A DNA stretch of 64,000 bases from an uncultured Pelagibacteraceae bacterium. Lineage in GTDB: Bacteria > Pseudomonadota > Alphaproteobacteria > Pelagibacterales > Pelagibacteraceae. How positions within the stretch are numbered: position 1 is the first letter of the stretch; every line of letters starts with the position of its first letter. Shown one piece after another: positions 48,216 to 59,216 of the stretch. Position numbers and translations under genes: made by a program. The notes under the pieces are model-generated. The model made no database searches. It saw only the letters and a list, made by a program, of their open reading frames with translations, and had not been told where the DNA came from. The stretch spans positions 81,535-145,534 of the forward strand of contig CACNZU010000001.1 of the NCBI GenBank assembly GCA_902624885.1, written 5' to 3'.

Positions 48216-49586
48216 TATAAATTTACTTAGGTCAGTATCTTTAACTAAATTGCCTAAATTGTCTTGAACAAATTTTTTATCAACTGTAATTGTTTCTCCA
48301 GCTTTATCTGTAGCATTGAAACTGATATCATCTAATACTTTCTCAATTATAGTGTGCAGTCTTCTTGCTCCAATATTTTCAACAGAGGAATTAACTTCTG
48401 CGGATATTTTTGCAAGCATATCAATCCCATCATCTGAAAATTCAAGATTAACATCTTCAGTTTTTAAAAGTGCTTTGTATTGTTTAATCAAACTATTATC
48501 AGGTTCTTTAAGAATCCTTTTAAAATCATTTTCATTAAGAGCGTTCAATTCCACTCTAATTGGTAATCTTCCTTGCAACTCTGGTAACAAATCAGATGGT
48601 TTCGCTAATTGGAAAGCTCCTGAGGCAATAAACAAAATATGGTCAGTTTTTATAGGTCCATGCTTTGTACTTACCGTTGTACCTTCAATTAGCGGTAATA
48701 AGTCTCTTTGGACTCCTTCCCTAGAAACATCACCACCTACCCTATCACTCCTTGCTGAAACTTTATCAATTTCATCTAAAAAAACTATGCCATTTTCTTC
48801 AGTGGCTTTTTTGGCCTCTTTAATAATCTTATCTTCTTCAATCATTTTGTCTGATTCTTGTGCTACTAAAATTCCATGGGACTCTTTTACTGACATTTTT
48901 TTCTTTTTTCCTTTTTTTCCTCCCATAGATTTGCCTAGGATATCTCCTAGGTTTACCATTCCAACATTTCCTCCAGGCATTCCAGGTATTTCAAAACTTT
49001 GAAGTCCAGAAGACGTGTCCTGAACTTCTATTTCGATTTCATTATTGTCCAGATCACCATTTCTTAATCTTTTTCTGAAACTTTCTCTAGTAGCAACACT
49101 CGCTTTATTGCCGACTAAAGCGTCTAAAACTTTTTCCTCTGCTTTTAATTCTGCTTTAGCTTTTACCTCTTTTCTTTTTCTCTCTCTTTCCATCGCAATA
49201 GCGATTTCAATTAAGTCTCTTACTATTTGTTCCACATCTCTTCCTACGTAACCTACTTCTGTGAATCTAGTTGCTTCTACTTTTATAAAAGGAGCCTCAG
49301 CTAATTTCGATAGCCTTCTTGAAATTTCTGTTTTTCCAACCCCAGTTGGACCAATCATTAAGATATTTTTCGGTAAAACCTCATCTCTCATTTCATCTGT
49401 AAGCGCTTGTCTTCTCCATCTGTTTCTTAAGGCAACCGCTACAGCTTTTTTTGCCTCTTTTTGACCTATTACATATCTGTCTAGTTCAGAAACTATTTCT
49501 CTAGGTGAAAGAGCGCTTACTTTTGAGCTGTCATTTTTTGATCCTTTAACTAATTTAAGGTTTGTCTCTTTTTTGGATTTAGACAT
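48210..49586 (-). CDS. hslU: ATP-dependent protease ATPase subunit HslU
   Basis: [55 protein letters not shown]. Confidence 0.98.
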   Translation of the reverse strand: MSKSKKETNLKLVKGSKNDSSKVSALSPREIVSELDRYVIGQKEAKKAVAVALRNRWRRQALTDEMRDEVLPKNILMIGPTGVGKTEISRRLSKLAEAPFIKVEATRFTEVGYVGRDVEQIVRDLIEIAIAMERERKRKEVKAKAELKAEEKVLDALVGNKASVATRESFRKRLRNGDLDNNEIEIEVQDTSSGLQSFEIPGMPGGNVGMVNLGDILGKSMGGKKGKKKKMSVKESHGILVAQESDKMIEEDKIIKEAKKATEENGIVFLDEIDKVSARSDRVGGDVSREGVQRDLLPLIEGTTVSTKHGPIKTDHILFIASGAFQLAKPSDLLPELQGRLPIRVELNALNENDFKRILKEPDNSLIKQYKALLKTEDVNLEFSDDGIDMLAKISAEVNSSVENIGARRLHTIIEKVLDDISFNATDKAGETITVDKKFVQDNLGNLVKDTDLSKFIL

Positions 49587-50126
49587 TTAAATTTTTTCCA
49601 TTGTTACGTTGTTATTTGTAAATACGCAAATATCTGATGCAACTTTAAGTGCTTTTTTTGCAATCTCCTCTGCTTTCATATCAGTTTCAATCAAAACCTT
49701 TGCTGCCGCAAGTGCGTAATTTCCTCCTGATCCAATACCTATAATTCCGTCCTCAGGCTCTAACACATCACCAGTGCCAGATATAATAAAACTATGATCT
49801 TTATCTGCGACTGCCATCAATGCTTCTAATCTTCTTAGAAATTTATCACTTCTCCAATCTTTTGCTAACTCAACAGCTGCTCTTTGTAAATTTCCTGCAT
49901 GCTTTTCAAGTTTGGCTTCAAGTCTTTCGAATAAAGTTAAAGCGTCTGCAGTTGAGCCGGCAAATCCTGCGATTACTCCTCTGCTATCAATTTTTCTAAC
50001 CTTCTTGGCTTTGCTTTTTAAAACTGTGTTACCAAGACTTACTTGACCGTCGCCTGCTACAATGGTCTCCCCACCCTTTCTAAGCAGGACAATTGTAGTA
50101 CCGTGCCATTTTTCAGCTGTATTCAT
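49587..50126 (-). CDS. hslV: ATP-dependent protease subunit HslV
   Basis: [31 protein letters not shown]. Confidence 0.98.
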   Translation of the reverse strand: MNTAEKWHGTTIVLLRKGGETIVAGDGQVSLGNTVLKSKAKKVRKIDSRGVIAGFAGSTADALTLFERLEAKLEKHAGNLQRAAVELAKDWRSDKFLRRLEALMAVADKDHSFIISGTGDVLEPEDGIIGIGSGGNYALAAAKVLIETDMKAEEIAKKALKVASDICVFTNNNVTMEKI

Positions 50127-50222
50127 GGAGTTATATGTGGAGATTATTTTGAGATCTTCAATAGTGATTTATTGATAAAATGACCATTTAAATATATATC
50201 AAAGGTAAATCAGGCATAGTTT

Positions 50223-50813
50223 ATGAGTAGAAAAGCAAAAATTACTAGAAAAACAAAAGAGACCAATATCTCTGTCGCGGTCAATTTAGACGGAAAAGGA
50301 AAGTATAAAATTAAAACTGGAATAGGTTTTTTAGACCACATGTTGGAGCAACTATCAAAGCATTCTCTTATAGACTTAGATGTTAAAGCAAAAGGTGACA
50401 CGCATATAGATTTACACCACACTACTGAAGATACAGGTATAGCAATTGGTGAAGCTATTAAAAAAGCAGCAGGTAATCGAAAAGGAATTACACGATATGC
50501 ATCAACAATGATCCCTATGGATGAAACTCTAAGCCGAGTTTCAATAGATGTATCAAATAGACCTTATTTAATCTGGAAAGTAAATCTACCGGTTGAGAAA
50601 CTTGGCGAGATGGATACAGAATTATTTAAAGAGTGGTTCCAAGCTTTTTCACAATCAGCTGGAGTTACTTTACACATAGAAAATATTTACGGTGAAAATA
50701 GTCACCACAAGATTGAGTCATGTTACAAAGGTTTGGCTAGATCATTAAAAGATGCTTTAGCGATTGATAAAAGAATTAAAAACTCAATACCTTCGACAAA
50801 AGGCTCTATTTAA
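50223..50813 (+). CDS. hisB: Imidazoleglycerol-phosphate dehydratase
   Basis: [45 protein letters not shown]. Confidence 0.97.
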   Translation: MSRKAKITRKTKETNISVAVNLDGKGKYKIKTGIGFLDHMLEQLSKHSLIDLDVKAKGDTHIDLHHTTEDTGIAIGEAIKKAAGNRKGITRYASTMIPMDETLSRVSIDVSNRPYLIWKVNLPVEKLGEMDTELFKEWFQAFSQSAGVTLHIENIYGENSHHKIESCYKGLARSLKDALAIDKRIKNSIPSTKGSI

Positions 50814-50815
50814 AA

Positions 50816-51445
50816 TTGATGAACGTCACAATTGTTGACTACCAATCGGGCAATATAAGCTCAGTCATTAACTCTTTTACAGAGGTAGCTAAAGGTAAAG
50901 TTAATCTAGAAGTAACCTCAGATATAAAAAAAATTAAATCCAGCGATAAAATTGTTTTACCTGGGCAAGGTTCGTTTAAAAGCTGCGTGGACTCTCTCAA
51001 TAGTATTAACGGATTAGTTGATACTCTTAAAGAATTCGCGATGACAAATAATAAACCTTTATTAGGAATTTGTGTTGGTTTACAAATGTTTGCAGATGTT
51101 GGTTATGAGGAAGCAGAAACAAAAGGACTAGGTTGGATTACTGGAAAAGTTGCTAGAATTGATAATAAAAATGGAAAATTTAAACTCCCGCACATAGGTT
51201 GGAATGAAATTGAAATTCAAAAAGAAAGTAAAATATTTAAAGATATAAAAAATAAATCTCATATGTACTTTGTTCACAGTTATGAGTTTATACCTGAAGA
51301 TAAATCAGTTATTTCAGCGATAACAAATTACTCGTCAAAAATTGTCTGCTCTATCGAAAGAGATAATTTATTTGGAACTCAGTTTCACCCTGAGAAGAGT
51401 GATAAAATTGGATTAAAAGTAATTGATAACTTTTTAAAATTATAA
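50816..51445 (+). CDS. hisH: Imidazole glycerol phosphate synthase glutamine amidotransferase subunit
   Basis: VDYQSGNISSV; LLGICVGLQMFAD; FGTQFHPEKSD. Confidence 0.97.
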   Translation: MMNVTIVDYQSGNISSVINSFTEVAKGKVNLEVTSDIKKIKSSDKIVLPGQGSFKSCVDSLNSINGLVDTLKEFAMTNNKPLLGICVGLQMFADVGYEEAETKGLGWITGKVARIDNKNGKFKLPHIGWNEIEIQKESKIFKDIKNKSHMYFVHSYEFIPEDKSVISAITNYSSKIVCSIERDNLFGTQFHPEKSDKIGLKVIDNFLKL

Positions 51446-52170
51446 TGAAAGTATTTCCTGCAATAGATATAAAAGATAAGAAATGCGTAAGACTAATCAA
51501 AGGCGACTTCGAAAATAAAACTGAATACGAAATTTCACCTATTGAGCAAGCAGCAAAATTTAAAGATCATGGCTTTAAAAACTTACACATTGTTGATTTG
51601 GATGGCGCATTAACTGGAAAGACGGTTAATTTAGATATTATTCAAGAAATAGTAAGTAAATACGATTTGAAAATTGAAATAGGCGGTGGTGTTAGATCTT
51701 TCGATAGCATTAAACGATATATCGATACAGGTGTTGAAAAAGTAATTTTAGGAAGTGGCGCTATTAAAAATAAAGAATTCTTAAAAGAGTCTTGTGAAAA
51801 GTTTAAAGGTCAAATTGCTTTAGGATTAGATGCAAAAGATGGAAATCTTTCTGTGTCAGGCTGGAAAGAAAATCTTAATGTTAAAACCACAGATTTTCTT
51901 AAAGAAGTAAATAATTACGGAGTAAGTCGAATAATTTACACAGATATTAATAGAGATGGAATGAAAACTAGTCCTAACTTAGACGGGACTGTAAAAATTG
52001 CAGAGCTTTCTAATTGTCCTGTTGTTATTTCAGGAGGTGTTTCTTCAATAAATGACATTAAGAAGGCTAAAGAGTTAAATAATAAAAAGATTGAAGGTAT
52101 TATTGTTGGTAAAGCTATTTACGATGGTGATATTAAGCTTGAAGAGTTAGCAAAGGAGATTAATGCTTAA
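51445..52170 (+). CDS. hisA: HisA isomerase
   Basis: [37 protein letters not shown]. Confidence 0.97.
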   Translation: MKVFPAIDIKDKKCVRLIKGDFENKTEYEISPIEQAAKFKDHGFKNLHIVDLDGALTGKTVNLDIIQEIVSKYDLKIEIGGGVRSFDSIKRYIDTGVEKVILGSGAIKNKEFLKESCEKFKGQIALGLDAKDGNLSVSGWKENLNVKTTDFLKEVNNYGVSRIIYTDINRDGMKTSPNLDGTVKIAELSNCPVVISGGVSSINDIKKAKELNNKKIEGIIVGKAIYDGDIKLEELAKEINA

Positions 52171-52921
52171 AAATAGAATTATACCTTGCCTTGATGTTAA
52201 AGATGGAAGAGTTGTTAAAGGTATTAACTTTGTTGAATTAAAAGATGCTGGAGATCCAGTAGAACAAGCTAAAATTTATAGCGACGGTGGCGCTGACGAG
52301 ATTTGTTTTCTTGATATTACCGCTTCAAATGAAAATAGAGAAACGCTTATTGATACTGTTAGAAAAACTGCGAAAGAATGTTTCGTTCCTTTAACTGTTG
52401 GAGGTGGAGTTAGAAATATTCAAAATATTACAGATTTATTGTTAGCGGGTGCAGATAAAGTTTCTATTAACACTGCTGCTGTAAAAAATGTTGACTTCGT
52501 TAAGGAAGCTTCAAAGAAATTTGGATCTCAATGCATTGTTGTTGCGATAGATGCAAAAAAAGTTTCAGATAATAAATGGGAAGTATTTACACATGGTGGA
52601 AGAAATAAAACTGGTATCGATGCAGAAGAGTTTGCTAAAAAAGTAGAAGAAAATGGAGCCGGAGAAATTTTATTAACTTCAATGGATAAAGATGGCACTA
52701 AATCCGGTTACGACGTAAATTTATTAAAAACAATTACGAATAACACCAATATTCCTGTAATAGCTTCTGGTGGAGTTGGAACTCTAGATCACTTATATGA
52801 TGGCATAGTTAAAGGTGGCGCAAGTGCAGTTTTAGCGGCTTCTATTTTTCATTATGGCGAATATAAAATCAAAGATGCTAAAGAATATTTGAATTCTAAA
52901 AATGTATCGGTAAGGTTATAA
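52163..52921 (+). CDS. hisF: Imidazole glycerol phosphate synthase cyclase subunit
   Basis: [53 protein letters not shown]. Confidence 0.98.
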   Translation: MLKNRIIPCLDVKDGRVVKGINFVELKDAGDPVEQAKIYSDGGADEICFLDITASNENRETLIDTVRKTAKECFVPLTVGGGVRNIQNITDLLLAGADKVSINTAAVKNVDFVKEASKKFGSQCIVVAIDAKKVSDNKWEVFTHGGRNKTGIDAEEFAKKVEENGAGEILLTSMDKDGTKSGYDVNLLKTITNNTNIPVIASGGVGTLDHLYDGIVKGGASAVLAASIFHYGEYKIKDAKEYLNSKNVSVRL

Positions 52922-52922
52922 A

Positions 52923-53195
52923 ATGTTTGAAAACTTAGAACAATTAATTAAAACAATCAGAGAGAGAAAAAATTCTTCTCCAGAAAAGTCTTATACTAAT
53001 AAACTTTTGAACGATAAAAACCTAAGTGTTTCAAAAGTAAAAGAAGAATTAGGCGAATTAATAGAATCTGTGGAAAAAAATTCAAATAAGATACACGAAG
53101 CTGCCGATGTGGTTTATCATTTGATGGTTTACTTAGAGGCTAACAACATAAAAATTGAAGATGTGATGAGCGAACTTAAGAAAAGACAGAAATGA
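52923..53195 (+). CDS. hisE: Phosphoribosyl-ATP diphosphatase
   Basis: KVKEELGELIESVEKNSNKIHEAADVVYHLMVYLEAN. Confidence 0.93.
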   Translation: MFENLEQLIKTIRERKNSSPEKSYTNKLLNDKNLSVSKVKEELGELIESVEKNSNKIHEAADVVYHLMVYLEANNIKIEDVMSELKKRQK

Positions 53196-53548
53196 ATTAC
53201 GACAAAAATAATATATTTGCTAAAATTCTAAGGGGAGAAATTCCCTGTAAAAAAGTTTATGAAAATGATCATGTTTTAGCTTTTCATGATATTAATCCTC
53301 AAAAGAAAGTTCATGTTTTAATTATTCCTAAAGGCGAATACGTAGATCTTAATGATTTCAACAGCAAAGCATCAGATAAAGAGATTGTAGAGTTAAACAA
53401 AGCAGTGACGCATGTCGCAAACTTAGTGGGCGCAAAAGATAAAGGATATCGAGTTTTAACTAATATTGGAAGTGATGGTGGTCAGGAGGTTCCTCATTTA
53501 CACTTTCATATATTTGCAGGCGAAAAGATCGGAAAGATGGTTAGCTGA
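53192..53548 (+). CDS. HIT family protein
   Basis: IFAKILRGEIPCKKVYEND; QEVPHLHFHIFAG. Confidence 0.96.
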   Translation: MNYDKNNIFAKILRGEIPCKKVYENDHVLAFHDINPQKKVHVLIIPKGEYVDLNDFNSKASDKEIVELNKAVTHVANLVGAKDKGYRVLTNIGSDGGQEVPHLHFHIFAGEKIGKMVS

Positions 53549-54054
53549 TGGTTTCAAGAATAAAAAGATATTTTTTAGAAATTAGAGATTTTTCAAAAAC
53601 AGTTGATTTAAATCTTCCAGAAAATTTTCAAATTATTTTGGATGATAAAGATAATTTTCACTTAAATAGATTTTTTTACAAACAAATCGGCGTAGATCAT
53701 TATTGGAGAGACAGATTGTTATGGTCTGATAGTGAATGGGTAAAATATGTTACCAATAAAAATTTAGAGACCCATGTTCTTAAAAAAGGTGAAGATCTAG
53801 TAGGATATTACGAACAAGAATATCATCCTGGATCAAACGAAGTAGAACTTATCAACCTAGGAGTTCTTAAAGAATTCAGAGGTTTGAAGCTAGGCTCAAC
53901 ACTTGTAAATCATGCTATTGCCAGTGCATCTAGAAAAAATCCTAGTAGAATGTGGGTTCATACTTGTAGTTTAGACCACAAACATGCATTACAAAATTAT
54001 AAATCCAAAGGTTTTGAAATTTTTAAAGAAGAAGAAATTGATTTTGTGGCTTAG
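53548..54054 (+). CDS. GNAT family N-acetyltransferase
   Basis: NLGVLKEFRGLKLGSTLVNHAI; YKSKGFEIFKEE. Confidence 0.9.
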   Translation: MVSRIKRYFLEIRDFSKTVDLNLPENFQIILDDKDNFHLNRFFYKQIGVDHYWRDRLLWSDSEWVKYVTNKNLETHVLKKGEDLVGYYEQEYHPGSNEVELINLGVLKEFRGLKLGSTLVNHAIASASRKNPSRMWVHTCSLDHKHALQNYKSKGFEIFKEEEIDFVA

Positions 54055-54638
54055 TTTACTTCAGGCACTTTAAAGGTACCTTTTTTAAAAACGTCATTTT
54101 TAGCAACAATGTTTAGGGAGAAATTTATATTATTGTTGTATTGATCTTTAATCTCCCACCCTCTCAAATCTAGATTTTTTTTGTCAAAAAAAATTGTAAT
54201 TTCGTTATCACCAAAATAAACAAGCTTAACTATTTGATCACTTACCTTTAATTCCCCTGATTGTATAATTTCTAAAAGTTTATCTTTATATAAAATATTT
54301 AAGAATGGAGATTTTGAAACAGGATAATGATAAGTTTTATTATACCTTTTCTGCGTTATTGCTAACCTTTTATTATTAATAATCAGTTCTTTTTTTTTGT
54401 CATCAAAGTAATTGCATTTTAATTTTCCAGGAAACTCTAAAAGACAACTACCTTTCTCTGTTTTTTCATTGATTAATTGATTAAATGTAAATTCTAAAGA
54501 ATCTAGACTATTTAATTGTGCAACTATTTGATCTTTTTCATTAGCTAGTAAACTCGTTGTTATCAATAGAAAAAACGAGATTAAAAATCTTTTTTTAAAG
54601 AACTTCACGTTTACCAACATGATTTGCCTTGCTAACAA
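54051..54638 (-). CDS. lolA: LolA-like outer-membrane lipoprotein carrier protein
   Basis: Signal peptide; GSCLLEFPGKLKCNYFDDKKKELIINNKRLAI; adjacent to ftsK. Confidence 0.85.
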   Translation of the reverse strand: MLARQIMLVNVKFFKKRFLISFFLLITTSLLANEKDQIVAQLNSLDSLEFTFNQLINEKTEKGSCLLEFPGKLKCNYFDDKKKELIINNKRLAITQKRYNKTYHYPVSKSPFLNILYKDKLLEIIQSGELKVSDQIVKLVYFGDNEITIFFDKKNLDLRGWEIKDQYNNNINFSLNIVAKNDVFKKGTFKVPEVN

Positions 54639-56679
54639 TACCTTTTTCTTCCATCATATCAATAATTCTAGCAGCTCTATTGTATCCTATCTGTAATTTT
54701 CTTTGTAAAAAGCTTGTAGAGGCTTTCCCTTCTGCTTTAATAATTTCTACAGCCTGATTAAATAATTCATCTTCGTCTCCCTCACTTCCAGGAGTTAACG
54801 AGTTTTCAGTTGTTTCTTGGGAAGTAATTTCTTCCATATAATCTGGCTCTCCTTGCGCTCTTAATGAGTTTGTTATTTTCTCAATTTCTTGTTCAGAAAC
54901 ATAAGGACCGTGAATTCTAACTATTCTGTTTGCTGATGACATAAATAACATGTCTCCTTTACCAAGTAATTGTTCAGCACCCTGCTCCCCCAAAATTGTT
55001 CTACTATCAATCTTGGAACTTACTTGGAAAGATATTCTTGTTGGGAAATTTGCTTTTATTGTACCTGTTATTACATCAACACTTGGTCTTTGCGTAGCCA
55101 TGATGATATGAATGCCTGCAGCTCTTGCCATTTGTGATAATTTTTGAATGTAGTTTTCAATTTCTTTTCCAGCTACAAGCATTAAGTCTGACATCTCGTC
55201 AACGACTACAACGATGTATGGCATTTTAAGTTTGTGCTTAGCATTATAACCATCAATGTTTCTAACTCCTACCTTACTCATTAATTTATATCTGCTGTTC
55301 ATTTCTTTAACTGTCCATGATAAAGCTGATGTTGCTTTCTTAGCATCAGTTATAACCGGAGTTAATAAATGAGGTATTCCTTCGTAAGTAGATAACTCTA
55401 ACATTTTTGGATCAATTAAAATAAATTTGCAAAGATCCGGACTTAATTTGTAAAGCAGTGAAACGATTATAGTATTAATACAAACAGACTTCCCTGAACC
55501 CGTTGTACCAGCGATTAAAAGATGAGGCATCGAAGTTAAATCACCTACAATTGGCATTCCAGAAATACTTTTACCTAATGCAATTGGAAGTCTCACATCT
55601 TTTTTTTGAAACTTATCATAAGAAATTATCTCTCTTAAAGATACACCTTCCCTTTCCTCGTTTGGAATTTCTATCCCAACGGTATTTTTTCCTGGGATGA
55701 CGGAAACTCTTGTAGAAGTTGAGCTAGTGTTTCTTGCTAAATCCTCAGATAAATTAATAATTTTTGATACTTTAACACCAGGCGCTGGTTCAAACTCATA
55801 AAGGCTTACCACAGGACCATTATTAATTGTTTTAATTTTACCGTTTATACCAAAATCTAATAATATTTTTTCCATAAACTCAGCATCAGGACGGTTTTTA
55901 TTTCCATCTGAACTAAGTTTAGATAAATATTTTTCTAAATAATTTATATCTGGTAACTTATATTTAGTTTTTGCAGTAACTTGTTCTGTTTTAGAACTTG
56001 TGTCAGTATCAAACGAAAAAGATTGCTGTGGTTTTCCCAAAGTCTGTGGCTGATCTTCAATATTAATTTTAGTAAAATCCGGTTCAATATTTTCCACAGG
56101 TTTTCTTCTAAAAAGTGAAATAATTACTGAGATTACTTTTTTATAATTTATATCCGCTGAAAATGAAAAAAAAATTATAGTTAATAAAAGTAGTCCATAA
56201 ATTGAATATGTATTATCAATCCACGGAGCCCAAGTATTAATAATGTTATATGTTATTTTTCCAACAAAACCTGAATTACCATTGTCAATTAACCAAAAAG
56301 AATTATCGAATGTTAAATAGATAAAAACTGTTCCAACAATTAAATAGGCTACAACTAAAAATAATTTTAAAATTATTCTTCTTAATTCTTTTTTTATTAT
56401 TAAATCTAATCCCCAAAATAAAAAATTAAGTAATAATAAAAAAGAAGCTAAACCAAAACTTTGCAACAAGAAATCTGCAATACTGCTTCCGTAAATCCCA
56501 AAAAAATTTTGGATCTCAAAACTTCTATCTCCATAAACAAATGAAGGATCTTCAGGAGAATATGTTGTAAAGGCGATCGCAAGTGCGACACTTGATAAAA
56601 CTAAGATTAAACCTAGCAATTCAAAGGTTCGCTTTTTCAAAAAATTTGTTACACTATCTAAAAAGTTTGTATTCATCAC
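54595..56679 (-). CDS. ftsK: DNA translocase FtsK
   Basis: LIAGTTGSGKSVCINTIIVSLLYKLSP; HIIMATQRPSVDVITG; C-terminal gamma-like winged helix. Confidence 0.97.
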   Translation of the reverse strand: MMNTNFLDSVTNFLKKRTFELLGLILVLSSVALAIAFTTYSPEDPSFVYGDRSFEIQNFFGIYGSSIADFLLQSFGLASFLLLLNFLFWGLDLIIKKELRRIILKLFLVVAYLIVGTVFIYLTFDNSFWLIDNGNSGFVGKITYNIINTWAPWIDNTYSIYGLLLLTIIFFSFSADINYKKVISVIISLFRRKPVENIEPDFTKINIEDQPQTLGKPQQSFSFDTDTSSKTEQVTAKTKYKLPDINYLEKYLSKLSSDGNKNRPDAEFMEKILLDFGINGKIKTINNGPVVSLYEFEPAPGVKVSKIINLSEDLARNTSSTSTRVSVIPGKNTVGIEIPNEEREGVSLREIISYDKFQKKDVRLPIALGKSISGMPIVGDLTSMPHLLIAGTTGSGKSVCINTIIVSLLYKLSPDLCKFILIDPKMLELSTYEGIPHLLTPVITDAKKATSALSWTVKEMNSRYKLMSKVGVRNIDGYNAKHKLKMPYIVVVVDEMSDLMLVAGKEIENYIQKLSQMARAAGIHIIMATQRPSVDVITGTIKANFPTRISFQVSSKIDSRTILGEQGAEQLLGKGDMLFMSSANRIVRIHGPYVSEQEIEKITNSLRAQGEPDYMEEITSQETTENSLTPGSEGDEDELFNQAVEIIKAEGKASTSFLQRKLQIGYNRAARIIDMMEEKGIVSKANHVGKREVL

Positions 56680-56731
56680 GAATCGATTACGTACTTTTTA
56701 CCATTTTTATGAAAGTGTTAAAAATTGTTAT

Positions 56732-57841
56732 ATGATAAAACAGAGAATATGCATTGTCGGAGACGGTCTTTCAGGCCTAATGACAGCTGCAATCTTAGCT
56801 AAAGTACCAGGTATAGAGGTAAATCTAATAGCAAAAAAAGACACAAAAAACACAGATAAAAGAACTACTGCAATTTCAGATACAAATTTTAAGTTCATCA
56901 ATCAAAATATCACTACTTTAGGACAAAAATTGTTCTGGCCCTCTAAAAAAATTGAGCTCTTTTACGAAACTTCTAAGGAGAAGATAAACTTTTTAAATCT
57001 TAACGAAACTAACTCAAATCTTATGTATGTCTTTGAAAACGACAAAGTTAAAAGTTTATTATTCAAAGAAATTTCAAAAAAAAAAATTAGACTTATAAAA
57101 AAGGATGTAAAAAACCTAGAAGAATTAAAAAATTATGATTTAATTATCCTCTGTATAGGCGGACAATCTAAAATTTATGATAAAATAATTAAGACAAGAT
57201 CTATTAAGAAGAATTATAAAGAAATAGCTATAACAGGCTATGTAAGGCACAATTTCAAAACTTTAAACACAAGCCAATTCTTTTTAAAAGAAGGGCCATT
57301 AGCCATACTCCCTTTTTCAAATAATTATTTCTCATTTGTTTGGAGCGTAAAAAAATATTTCTTTGAGAATAATACTAAAAAAATTAAAAATTTAGTTAAA
57401 GAAAAAATAATAGAGATACTAAAGTGCAAACAAGATATAACTATTAGCAATATTCAATCTTATCCGATCTCACTTACTTTGAGAAGACAGTACCATCAAA
57501 AAAATATATTAATTCTTGGAGAGGGTTTGCATACTATTCATCCTGTAGCTGGACAGGGGTTTAATCTTGTTCTTAGGGATATTAAAAAATTAAAAGAGAT
57601 CATTAAATATTATGTGGGCTTAGGTATATCTATAAAAAATAGCTATGCGTTAAATGATTTTTATAATAGCAGAAAACCCGAAAATACTATCATGAGTTTA
57701 GGTGTTGATGCTACTCATAGCTTCTTTAAACAAAATAAATATTTAGATCCATTAAAAGAAATAATTGTAAAAAATATCAAGAACAACCAGACATTAAAAA
57801 AATTCAGTAAAATTATCTCTAATCGAGGTTTATCATTATAA
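56732..57841 (+). CDS. UbiH/UbiF-family FAD-dependent monooxygenase
   Basis: CIVGDGLSGLMTAAIL; ILILGEGLHTIHPVAGQGFNLVLRDI. Confidence 0.9.
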   Translation: MIKQRICIVGDGLSGLMTAAILAKVPGIEVNLIAKKDTKNTDKRTTAISDTNFKFINQNITTLGQKLFWPSKKIELFYETSKEKINFLNLNETNSNLMYVFENDKVKSLLFKEISKKKIRLIKKDVKNLEELKNYDLIILCIGGQSKIYDKIIKTRSIKKNYKEIAITGYVRHNFKTLNTSQFFLKEGPLAILPFSNNYFSFVWSVKKYFFENNTKKIKNLVKEKIIEILKCKQDITISNIQSYPISLTLRRQYHQKNILILGEGLHTIHPVAGQGFNLVLRDIKKLKEIIKYYVGLGISIKNSYALNDFYNSRKPENTIMSLGVDATHSFFKQNKYLDPLKEIIVKNIKNNQTLKKFSKIISNRGLSL

Positions 57842-57845
57842 CTCA

Positions 57846-59174
57846 ATGAACATTTATGCTTTATCTTCGGGTAGAGGACCCTCCGGAATAGCTGTCGTTA
57901 GAATATCAGGCAGTGAAACACTTAAGATTTGTAAAAATTTGACTAAGTCTGAAGATATTAAGTCAAATGAAGTAAATTTTTGTAAGTTTTATGACCCTAA
58001 AAATGACAATGTAATAGATCCAGAGGCTCTATTGTTGTGGTTTCCCGGGCCAAATAGCTATACTGGGGAGGATTTAGCAGAACTACAAATCCATGGAGGT
58101 AATTCAGTTATAAACGCTTTATTGAAAGTTTTATCCGAGCAAAAAAATTGTAGATTAGCTGAGCCAGGTGAGTTCACTAAAATTGCTTTTCAAAATGATA
58201 AAATCGATTTGTTAAAAGCAGAAAGTATAGGAGATCTTATTCATTCTGAAACAGAACTACAAAGGCAGCAAGCAATAAAATTAGTTCAGGGAAACGCTTC
58301 AAATTATTATAATAATCTGAGGGAAAAAATAATAAAATCTCTTGCTTTTATAGAAGCAAAAATTGATTTTGCAGAGGAAGATCTTCCAGAAAAAGTACTA
58401 AAAGATGCCCATAAATCAATAAAAGAAATTCATTCAGAAATTACTAAAATTATTGAAGATAATAAAGTTGGAGAAAAAATTAGAGACGGTTTTAGAGTTT
58501 CAATTACAGGAGAAGTTAATGCGGGTAAATCATCATTATTAAATTTACTTTCAAAAAGAGAAGTAGCAATTGTTTCAGATAAAGCCGGCACAACAAGAGA
58601 TGTTATTGAAACCTATTTAAATTTAGATGGATATCCTGTCCTTTTAGCTGACACTGCTGGTATAAGAGATACTAAAAATGAAGTAGAGAAAAAAGGAATT
58701 TCATTAGCCCTTGGCAAATCAAAAGAAGCAGATTTAAATATAATTGTCATTGATAATTCGTCTAAAAAAATTAACAGTGAAGTACAGAATATGATAAATA
58801 AAGATACTATAATTTTTTTAAATAAATCAGATGTTTCAGATAAACAAAATCATAAATTTAACGTTGATACTGTTTTAGCTTCAGTAAAAAATAATAAAAA
58901 TATCGATAAATTAATAGATTTGATTAAAGTTAAGTTAAGCAAAAAATTTACATCCAATAATAGCATTTTAATTACTAGAGAAAGACACAGAGTTAAGCTT
59001 AATGATTGCTTAAATGAAATTGATAAGTTTCTTAAAAAGGATCAAAACAAAGACCTCGAATTAGCTGCAGAAGACCTTAGAATGGCCACACGGCATCTTG
59101 GTAGTATCGTCGGAAAGGTAGATGTGGAAGAAATACTTGGATCTATATTCAAAGACTTCTGTATCGGTAAATAA
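57846..59174 (+). CDS. mnmE: tRNA modification GTPase MnmE
   Basis: YALSSGRGPSGIAVVRISG; GEVNAGKSSLLNLLSKREVAIVSDKAGTTRD; C-terminal CIGK. Confidence 0.98.
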   Translation: MNIYALSSGRGPSGIAVVRISGSETLKICKNLTKSEDIKSNEVNFCKFYDPKNDNVIDPEALLLWFPGPNSYTGEDLAELQIHGGNSVINALLKVLSEQKNCRLAEPGEFTKIAFQNDKIDLLKAESIGDLIHSETELQRQQAIKLVQGNASNYYNNLREKIIKSLAFIEAKIDFAEEDLPEKVLKDAHKSIKEIHSEITKIIEDNKVGEKIRDGFRVSITGEVNAGKSSLLNLLSKREVAIVSDKAGTTRDVIETYLNLDGYPVLLADTAGIRDTKNEVEKKGISLALGKSKEADLNIIVIDNSSKKINSEVQNMINKDTIIFLNKSDVSDKQNHKFNVDTVLASVKNNKNIDKLIDLIKVKLSKKFTSNNSILITRERHRVKLNDCLNEIDKFLKKDQNKDLELAAEDLRMATRHLGSIVGKVDVEEILGSIFKDFCIGK

Positions 59175-59216
59175 AAAACTTCTTGTAATCTTAATCTAGA
59201 CGTTTACATTCACAGA

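Noticed and set aside
48316-49251. Long plus-strand ORFs (228 aa and 68 aa) opposite hslU
   Set aside because: Antisense to a strongly conserved hslU gene; Ser/Leu/Ile-rich mirror composition typical of antisense reading of AT-rich coding DNA.
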